A stretch of DNA of 64,000 bases. Source: Pinus tabuliformis (Eukaryota; Streptophyta; Pinopsida; Pinales; Pinaceae). Of this stretch, positions 56,527 through 64,000 are shown piece by piece. The stretch lies in the NCBI GenBank assembly GCA_031772625.1, contig CM062820.1:310186840-310250839 (forward strand), given 5' to 3'. The notes beneath the pieces are model-generated. The model was given only the letters and a program-made list of their open reading frames with translations, was not told where the DNA came from and did not search any database. The first letter of the stretch is position 1, and the number at the start of each line of letters is the position of its first letter. A program made the translations under genes and the position numbers.

Positions 56527-57004
56527 TTTTGCCACTGCGCCGAAGCTAGAGGAGTTGTAAAATGTGTCTGTTGAACTTGTGTTATTTGTGCCTGTAATAT
56601 GCCTTTTGAGGCATAACTTGGCCAATATTGGGCCTTTTTGAGATCTGTAAGTTGTGTTCGGAAAATGAGGCCGAGGTCTGTCTTCTGACAATAGCCATTG
56701 CTGTCTGTGTGCACATTCCAGAATGGTGAATTTGATGTAAAGAGACTTTATGAGCATTTTTAATACAGTGGACATCCATTGGAAGTGGACTCGGAGATGT
56801 AGTCTAGGAGGGACGAACTCCGTCATCAAGTTTTCTGTGTTTGCTTCTTTTTCTCTGCTGTTCATGCTTAATTTCAGATTTCAAGTTTTATGTTTAAGGC
56901 ACATAAAAATCAATTTTCCTCATTTTATTCACTTAAAGGCAACCTTAGTTAATATTTGATGAAATTGTGCAAATAGTCAATTCTGCTCTTTTCGGATCAT
57001 ATTT

Positions 57005-57016
57005 TGGTATCAGAGC
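57005..57016 (+). other. PBS, initiator tRNA-Met
   Basis: TGGTATCAGAGC, five bases after the LTR end. Confidence 0.88.
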
Positions 57017-57055
57017 GAGGTTGATCATGTATAAGCAGGATATTTGCCAATGTGA

Positions 57056-58090
57056 ATGTTGACTAGATCCAAGTTGCGACGTGGAGAAGGGAAACTTGAG
57101 AAGATAAATCCAGAGATTGGAAAGAGGAAAGTCTCTCAAAAGTTGAAGATGGGAGAGCCAAATGAAGGAGAAGCTCCTGAAACAAAGGTCGTTGGAGAGG
57201 AGCAATATCAACAAATGTTCCTTAATATGCAAAGGATGATTGCAGAGCTTTATGAAGATAAGAAGACTAGAGATGCAACTTCATCTTCTAAAGGCACGAA
57301 AGAGAAAAAGGGCAAGGAAAAAGCTGATGGTAATGAACCTCCTTCTCCTCCATCTTCGTCTTCTTCTTCTTTATTCTCTTATCATTCAAGTTCAGATTCA
57401 GACTCACAAAAGAAGCAAAATAAATCTCCTTTATTGAAGCTTGATGTTAAGTTTGAATTGCCAATATATGATGGTGAAATGAATCCTGAAAAATTAGATA
57501 ACTGGATAAAGCAACTTGAGGTGTATTGTAGAATTCAAAATGTTGTTGATGAATTTACAAAAATTCAGTTAACTACACTTAGAATGGGGGGAACAACTTT
57601 GATTTGGTGGGAAAGTAAAACTCAATTAGATTTGAAGCAAAAAGGTAAAATTATCTCTTCATGGTCTAAGTTTGTTAAAGCTCTTAGAAAGCAATTCTAT
57701 CCTTTAGGATATATGCAACAGGCTGTAATGGATTGGCAGCATTTAAGGCAAGGTAAAGGACAGAGTGTGCAAGAGTTTACATAGGAATTCAGGAAAAAGG
57801 CATTAGCACTTAATGTTCCATTAGACACACGGGAAACTTTGTTAAAGTATATTGGAAGTTTGCATTCTTATTTGCGACATACTTTGCTTATGTTTAATCC
57901 AATTGACTTTGATGAAGTGTGTGTACAAGCCATTCATATTGAATCAGGTGGCAGACCTTTTCAGTCAAACTTTTCAAAGAAACCATTCAAGCATTCAAAG
58001 AACAAAGATTCCAAAGAAGGCAAGGGAAAGAGTAAGTTGAAAGGGAAGAAATTGGCAACAACTAAGAAGGAAGGAGAAAGGCCTACTTGT
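57056..58090 (+). pseudogene. Gypsy Gag
   Basis: The start is MLTRSKLRRGEGK, 40 bases after the PBS. A Ser/Lys-rich region precedes the Gag core, which begins near FELPIYDGEMNPEKLDNWI and includes LIWWESKTQ. A TAG at 57782-57784 stands where a Gln is expected (EFT-stop-EFRKKAL); the frame then continues to the knuckle. Gag forms the particle. Confidence 0.88.
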
Positions 58091-58537
58091 ACTCATTGTC
58101 AGAGGGTTGGACATGATGACTCCAAATGTTGGAAGCTTCATCTTGAACTTAAACCAAAGAAGTTCCTTAAGAAGAAGGGTGAGATGAAAGCTAATGCTAC
58201 AGTCCAACAAGATTTGGGATCTGACTCTGGTGATGAAAAGAAGATTACCGCTATGGGTCTAACAGGTATTCCTTCTGAAACTAGCTCTAGTTCTACTTGT
58301 TCTACATCTTCTTCAAAATCTAATAATGTGATTGAAGAAAAGAAGAGAGTTGAATTGTTTCACATAAGGATCATATCCAAGCACACTAAGATAGACACAT
58401 TATTCGATAGTGGATCACAAGCAAATCTAATTTCTGAGGAACTAGTAAGGAAATTGGGATTGGAAACTAAAAATCATCCAAAACCATACCCTTTAGGATG
58501 GTTGAAAGAAAATACTCAGATGCAAGTCACAAAATAG
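58087..58537 (+). pseudogene. Gypsy zinc knuckle and aspartic protease
   Basis: The knuckle CTHCQRVGHDDSKC (58087-58128) is CX2CX4HX4C. After a Ser-rich spacer comes the protease active site FDSGSQANLI (from about 58402). A TAG at 58535 interrupts, and the frame continues at 58592-58939 with VIPLDICGVMLGSPYLYDRD, the usual protease-to-RT linker. Confidence 0.85.
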
Positions 58538-58591
58538 TGTCGATTAAGGTTTGCAATTACAGCTAATTTTGTTGATGAAGTTGAATTAGAT

Positions 58592-59761
58592 GTGATTCCT
58601 TTGGATATATGTGGAGTTATGTTGGGTAGTCCTTATCTTTATGATCGAGATGCCATATTTCATAGAAAGGAGAATAAGTATCATCTCTTTAAAGATGGAA
58701 TTGAATATGTTGTCAGGGCACACAGAATTAAGACAAACTTGGATTTAATCAATGTCAGTCAGATGAAAAGGTTAATAAATTCAAGTAAAAAGTTTATTCT
58801 CGTGATTGTTAAAGAACAACCTAAAGATAAGTATGATGCTTTTCAAGGGTGTGATTCTCAATTTAAGGACAAATTGGTTGAAATAGTAGATTCTTATAAG
58901 GAATTGTTTAAAGAACCAAAAAGTTTACCTCCAAAATGAGAAATACAACATGAGATTCAACTTCAATCTGATGCCCCTCTCCTGAACATTGGCATGTATT
59001 GAATGTCGGTCATAGAAAATGAAGAGATTAAGAAACAAATTCAGGAATTGGTTGATAAAGGCTTCATTCGACCTAGTTCTTCTCCATGTGGATCACCAAT
59101 CATATTAGTCCCAAAGAAAGACGAACTTGGAGAATGTGTGTTGATTTTAGAGCCTAAAAAAAAATCACCATTAAGAACAAGTATCCTCTTCCTAGAATTG
59201 ATGATTTTCTTGATCAGTTAAAGAATGTTGTTTACTTTACAAAACTGGATTTAAAAAGTGGTTATCATCAGATTCGTTTTGCAGAGAATTATATATGGAA
59301 AACTGCATTGAAGACTGGACAGGGGCTTTTTGAATGGTTGGTTATGCAATGCTCCAACAACTTTTATGAGAGTGATGAATGATGTTTTTCGTCCTTTTCT
59401 TGATAAGTTTGTCATAGTCTATCTGGATGATATTCTTATTTTCAGTTCAAGTTGGGAAGAACACATAAAGCATGTTAAACAAGTTTTTGATGTGTTGCAA
59501 AAAGAGAAACTGTATCTCAAACTCTCTAAATGTGAATTTGGAAAAACTTCCTTAGTATATCTTGGTTACATAGTTGGAGGAGGTCAACTAAAAATAGATC
59601 CAACTAAAATTGATGTAATTATTAAGTGGCCAAGACCTCAAAATGTGACGGAAGTTAGAAGTTTCTTGGGTGCAGTTCAGTATTGGAGGAAGTTTATTTC
59701 TCATTTATCTTTTATTGCATCACCACTTCATGCTTTAACAAGTTCTAAAGTCTCCTTTTAG
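58592..59761 (+). pseudogene. Gypsy reverse transcriptase
   Basis: The linker (58592-58939) ends in a TGA and is followed by RT from about 58940. [20 protein letters not shown] (59040 on) is the classic gypsy RT start. A two-base insertion near 59140 shifts the frame; [10 protein letters not shown] and KLDLKSGYHQIRF are then read in another frame. A small deletion near 59340 removes the residues before CNAPTTFMRVMNDVF and restores the frame. The catalytic YLDD is at about 59420-59431. A TAG at 59759 stands in place of Gln before Trp. Confidence 0.9.
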
Positions 59762-60070
59762 TGGGGAGGAAAACAACAAAAAACATTTGATACTTTAAAG
59801 CAAAAAATTGTGACAACTCCAATCTTGGCTTTACCAGACCTTCAACAACGATTTGAAATAGAAATTGATGCTAGTGGGTATGCAATGGGTGCAGTGTTAT
59901 TGCAAAAAGGAAAGCCTATTTGTTTTCATTCAGAAACATTTTCTAAAGCAATTGCTAACTATCCAACTTATGATAAAGAATTGTATGCATTAGTGGAAAG
60001 TGTTAAAAAATGGAAACATTATTTAATGGGCAAAGAAATAGTGATTCATATAGATCATCAACCACTTTAG
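59762..60070 (+). pseudogene. Gypsy RNase H
   Basis: FEIEIDASGYAMGAVLLQ, KELYALVESVKKWKHYL and VIHIDHQPL carry the catalytic acidic residues. A TAG (60068-60070) stands where Gln is expected before YLQSQTKL. Confidence 0.9.
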
Positions 60071-61116
60071 TACCTTCAATCTCAAACTAAGTTGCAACAG
60101 TCTCGACATTATAGATGGATGGGGTTTTGCAACAATTCCATTTAGTAATCAAATATAAGAAAGGTACCACCAATAAAGTAGCTGATATGTTATCAAGACC
60201 TTCTTTGAATGCTTCAGTTATTCTGCAAAACAGTTCTTTAGCACATGAAAGTTATATAGAACAATATGCTGCAGATACTGATTTTAAGGATGTTTATGAA
60301 TCACTAACTCATGGTGCTCAGGTGGAAGAAGTGAATTATCATGTTCATGATAGGTTATTGTACCATCTTGGCAAGTTGTGCATACCACAGGGAGAAAGAG
60401 TGCATGTGATCAGGGAAGCACATTCTTCTCGTGTTTCAGGGCATTTTGGGGTAGGTTCTTCTACTGGTAAATCTCCTTTTGAGACATGTTTTGGGTATCT
60501 GCCAAAATCACCAATGGACTTTATGTTTGGTGAAGAAGCTAAGGAGGATGGACATGGAGATGCCGACAAAGCAATCAAGTTCATTCAAAGAATCCAAAAG
60601 ATTCATGAAGCAGTGTAGGATCAATTGGAGAAAAGTCAGGCCAAGTACAAAATGCGTCATGACAAGCATCGGGTGGATCATCACTTCCAGGTTGGTGATC
60701 AAGTATGGATATACATCAGCAAAGAAAGGATGAAAGGTGAAGGTAAAAGGTTGAAACCTATAAGGTATGGTCCTTTTAAAATTGTTGAAAATATTGGGCA
60801 CAATGCATTCCGGTTAAATTTGCCTCCATACATGCATATATATTCAGTTGTAAATGTTGAAAATTTGAAGTTGTATGAACCTCCAATGATCATGGATCAA
60901 GAGGAAAATGCTCAAATTCCAACAATAGATGATTTTGCACCTGAATGTATGATTGAGTTATAGGAAGATACCATCTTGGATAGGAAGGTCCGCACTTCTA
61001 GGCGTGGAGATGTAGAGTATCTTCGAGTGGGACTCAAAGGTATGAATCCAAGTAAAGAAAGGTGGATGGAGATTGGAAGGGTGAGGGAGTTGTACCCTCA
61101 CCTCATGTTTGCTTAA
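60071..61116 (+). pseudogene. Gypsy integrase lacking its catalytic core
   Basis: After a one-base deletion near 60125, HLVIKYKKGTTNKVADMLSR leads into the integrase N-terminus. The zinc-binding segment starts (REAHSSRVSGHFGVG) but breaks off near 60455. The next residues (STGKSPFETCFGYLPKSPMD) belong to the far end of the core, so the zinc cysteines and the DDE catalytic region are gone. The C-terminal part continues with YKMRHDKHRVDHHFQVGDQV and YGPFKIVENIGHNAF. TAGs occur at 60616 and 60961. Confidence 0.88.
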
Positions 61117-61148
61117 AACCAAACTTTTGGTGGTCCAAAAGCTTCTAG

Positions 61149-61158
61149 TGGAGAGGAA
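61149..61158 (+). other. Polypurine tract
   Basis: GTGGAGAGGAA immediately before TGATCC of the 3' LTR. Confidence 0.8.
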
Positions 61159-62611
61159 TGATCCAGGAGGATCCTCGAAATGCTCAAAATTCAACAGTCT
61201 CAGATGCTCATGAAACCAACGCCAAGTCAAAGAGCTCGTCGCGTTGATTCCGGTGGTATGTTCGGTTTTCAAAATGGCCTTCGTATGAGGGAGAAAACGC
61301 ACTCTGAAGTTTTTCCCAAACATGAAAAAAATGGGCTAGAGCAGGCCAAGTGACGAGTCTCACAACAGGGCACGCGGCAGTCAAGTCAAATCCGTTGGTC
61401 AAACCTCCAAGGTGTGGGTTGGACCTGCGGCCATGGTAATCACAATACAAAACCTTACCAATGGATCACGCATGTCATTTGTTTTAACATGGGCACATAT
61501 ATATATTTAAATGTATGTTATGTGGTTATATGGGGGAAGGGTTGGCGGAGCCTACCATATCCGATGGCCCCGCCAAACCCAAAGTTGGTTATCGGTGCTC
61601 CAAACATAGCAGCTATACGCCAACATGTCACGACTATTGCGCATATACCAAAGTTTATAATCAAATGCCATAGTGGATTCACATAAATCATTGGAAGTCT
61701 TATGTTAAGACTATGGGTATAACCATATATCAAACGTGGCCATAGTGCGGAGTCCAATGTCAAATATGGCACGCAGGGAGTTATTACAAATATCCGCCAG
61801 GTCAATTATAAACTATATACCATATATAATGCCACGGGTTGATACATGTGTTGCCGCCGTTCCAAAGTTTCAAACCATATGTTAAATATGGTCGAGCTCA
61901 TCACCGTCAGGGATATGTTAAAACTATATGGTATAGTTTTATACTATATATGAAATATATGTATCCGCCGGTCCAATGGTTTTCAACCATATAACATTTT
62001 GTTAAAACCATATGGATGTGCCGAATTGTGTAATACTATGTATTACAATGTTGTTACAACAATTTGCTATGTATTGTCAAGCCAATCTCGGGAGGCCCGC
62101 GGGTTTGACCCCGGGACTTGCCCGCAGATCTATAAAAGGTTTTGCCACTGCGCCAAAGCCAGAGGAGTTGTAAAGTGTGTCTGTCGAACTTGTATTATTT
62201 GTGCCTGTAATATGCTTTTTGAGGCATAACTTGGCCAATATTGAGTTTTTTTGAGATCTGTAAGTTGCGTTGGGAAGCTGAGGCCAAGGTCTGTCTTTTG
62301 ACAGTAGCCATTGTTGCATGTGTGCACATTCCAGAATGGTGAATTTGATGTAAAGAGACTTTATGAGCATTTTTAATACAACGGACGCCCATTGGAAGCA
62401 GACCCAGAGATGTAGTCCAGAAGGGATGAACTCCGTCATCAAGTTTTCTATGTTTGCTTTTTTTTCTCTGCTGTTCATGCTTAATTTCAGATTTCAAGTT
62501 TTATGTTTAAGGCACATAAAAATCAATTTTCCTCATTTATTCACTTAAAGGCAACCTTAGTTAATATTTGGTGAAATTGTGCAAATAGTCAATTCTGTTC
62601 TTTTTGGATCA
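61159..62611 (+). repeat. 3' LTR of the intronic gypsy element
   Basis: 1453 bp, TGATCC to GGATCA, matching 55500-56999 with scattered substitutions and short indels. Confidence 0.93.
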
Positions 62612-62616
62612 ATAAT
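62612..62616. repeat. Target duplication ATAAT (right, imperfect)
   Basis: Pairs with ATAAC at 55495-55499. Confidence 0.65.
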
Positions 62617-64000
62617 GATATAAATATACATCACATTTATTCTTATAATCATCATTCATTTGTCAATCCCTATCTTCTTCTTATTAATCGAACTTCAAAG
62701 TTTTTAGTTGACGTGGAAGTTCATCACGTGTATTGGAGTTAACCGACCTTATAATTGGGTTAGAAACCTAGGATAGCTAACAACATTATTTAAAGTGATG
62801 GAAGAGCATGATCATCTAACCATTCTGTTCCTCTCATTTATTCCTAGCTTTTGAATTCGAAAATTTAGAAGAAAAACCCCCAAAAGAACATTGTCAGATG
62901 AAAATCATTCTCATTCATTTGGATATAACATTTTTGAAACTCCATTCAATTAGTAAACTTCTGAGTTCTCCTCTAGGTTATAATGGAATTGAGCAAGCAA
63001 AATGTGAGGTATCTATTAAATAAAAAATTACTTTTTGAATTCCTGATCAATTCTCTTTATGGACAAATGTTCCATTTAAATATGGACTTTACCAGAGGTA
63101 AGTTTGAAGGTCTAATTGTAAACTAGAAAAGTGTTAAAAAGGCGGTAAGGCTCTCAAAGACGTGGGATTAAAAGAAAGTGAAGCTGATCATATAATTTTA
63201 ATTGATGTCTCAATTCACAAGTCGATTGTTGAGAGCGTAATCATTAAGAAGTGTAGGTGTAAAGAAGGTAACATATCATTTAATCCAACACAGTTGTATC
63301 AATTATTTCAGCTATTCAAGTAGCAATATTAATAGGTGATGTTTAAACATATACTTTCATTAGATGTTGAATTTACTTTAGGAAGCAGTTGGTAAATTTT
63401 TAGTTGTAGCCCATGAGGAGGCAATTCATTGGTGCTTTAATGACAGTTTTTTCAGTGGCACTAGGTATGTTTTAGATTATTTTATTCTTGTTGAAGTGAA
63501 CTGAAATAAGATACTTGGCTAACAGAAACTTGTAATCCATTTTTACTAGATTAAATTGACAAAGTTGGGTTTTCTTTCAAAATTTCTATTTACAATGCTT
63601 CATAAATATTTTAGACTTGGTACAAAATCAAGAAATTCTCTTTTGTTGGGGATAAACAGATTATATATATATATAAACATAAACAAAAAAGGGGGTTGCT
63701 AAGTAGCCACCACAAGCTAGTCGAAAATTGGGTGGACCCCACTTCTAAAATTGCCCAGGAGCACTAAAAACAAAAATGCCACTTGGTGATACAATAAACT
63801 GATAACAATCTAGCTGGAAGAACGACAAATATTCATAAAATCTAACCTTTCACTACACAACAAAAAGCACAAGCATCAATGACCATAAATCAGGTGGTTG
63901 ATGGGATGAGGTCTGCTTGAATTGGGGGTTTGTTATTGCACTTCGGGGTGGGTCCCCATCCATCATTAGATGGCTCTGGACCTAGGGTGGTAAGTACAGA
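62617..64000 (+). other. Remaining MOB1 intron 2, no exon seen
   Basis: AT-rich with no conserved MOB1 exon. A TA run lies at 63662-63674. The last 300 bp are more GC-rich, with GGGTGGACCCC and GGGTGGGTCCCC, possibly the edge of another repeat. Confidence 0.5.

Larger units (their letters stand above)
55500..56999 (+). repeat. 5' LTR of the intronic gypsy element
   Basis: 1500 bp. TATA box CTATAAAAGG at 56517-56526. It holds extra GGGCACGTGGCAGT-type copies (55708-55765) and a GTCAAGTCAAGTCAAGTCAA run lacking in the other LTR. An antisense tRNA-like segment lies at about 55804-55866. Confidence 0.93.
55500..62611 (+). mobile_element. Ty3/gypsy element with deleted integrase core, inside MOB1 intron 2
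   Basis: A 7.1-kb plus-strand element. LTRs 55500-56999 and 61159-62611 begin TGATC and end GATCA, a perfect 5-bp terminal inverted repeat. PBS, polypurine tract, Gag, protease, reverse transcriptase, RNase H and the integrase C-terminus are recognisable. No chromodomain was seen. Several stops and frameshifts make it inactive. The LTRs have diverged visibly. Confidence 0.93.
55014..64000 (+). other. MOB1: MOB1 intron 2, at least 9 kb, with nested retrotransposon
   Basis: It starts GTGTGT after exon 2. No following MOB1 exon could be found, so the intron is at least 8987 bp long. About 7.1 kb of it is the gypsy element at 55500-62611 in the sense orientation. Confidence 0.65.

Overview
The window is nuclear DNA of a seed plant, most likely a gymnosperm. 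It is AT-rich and gene-poor. Most of it is decayed retrotransposons of plant type: chromovirus and other Ty3/gypsy elements, Ty1/copia, and LINEs whose ORF1 carries a DUF4283 domain. The one clear host gene has tiny exons split by very long introns, one of which holds a 7-kb retrotransposon. I see no virus, CRISPR array, rRNA or intact tRNA gene. The gymnosperm assignment is inferred from this architecture, not proved.

Left third (1-17.6 kb). A LINE ORF1 on the minus strand runs off the left edge. It is followed by a tRNA-derived SINE candidate and AT-rich DNA with tandem repeats. From 4041 to 9257 lies a complete minus-strand Ty3/gypsy element with perfect 5-bp target duplications. It encodes only Gag and protease and carries an unusual 68-bp array that repeats its primer-binding site. 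It sits inside an older copia LTR. The rest is repeats and degenerate copia sequence.

Middle (17.6-42 kb). A truncated gypsy 5' end (LTR, PBS, leader) abuts a 1.93-kb sequence repeated in tandem slightly more than twice. A nearly 2-kb stretch with organelle-like texture follows. A complete but dead Ty1/copia element occupies 28829-34274 on the minus strand. A short chromovirus (36962-40323), with the same LTR family as the fragment at 17.6 kb, has lost most of pol: the start of its reverse transcriptase is fused to a terminal chromodomain. A fragment of a legume-lectin (LecRK-type) gene follows.

Right third (42-64 kb). A LINE with endonuclease, reverse transcriptase and RNase H domains spans about 42918-50485, bounded by a 15-bp direct repeat. 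Next is a minus-strand C2H2 zinc-finger gene broken by an exact 37-bp tandem duplication. From 54484 the first two small exons of a MOB1-type kinase activator gene begin on the plus strand. Its second intron runs to the window edge and holds a 7.1-kb gypsy element (55500-62611).

Two patterns cut across features. Exact or near-exact tandem duplications with periods of roughly 27-190 bp occur in LTRs, leaders, coding DNA and intergenic DNA alike. Many stop codons in the retroelements stand where a conserved Gln or Arg codon is expected, which fits C-to-T decay of methylated cytosines.
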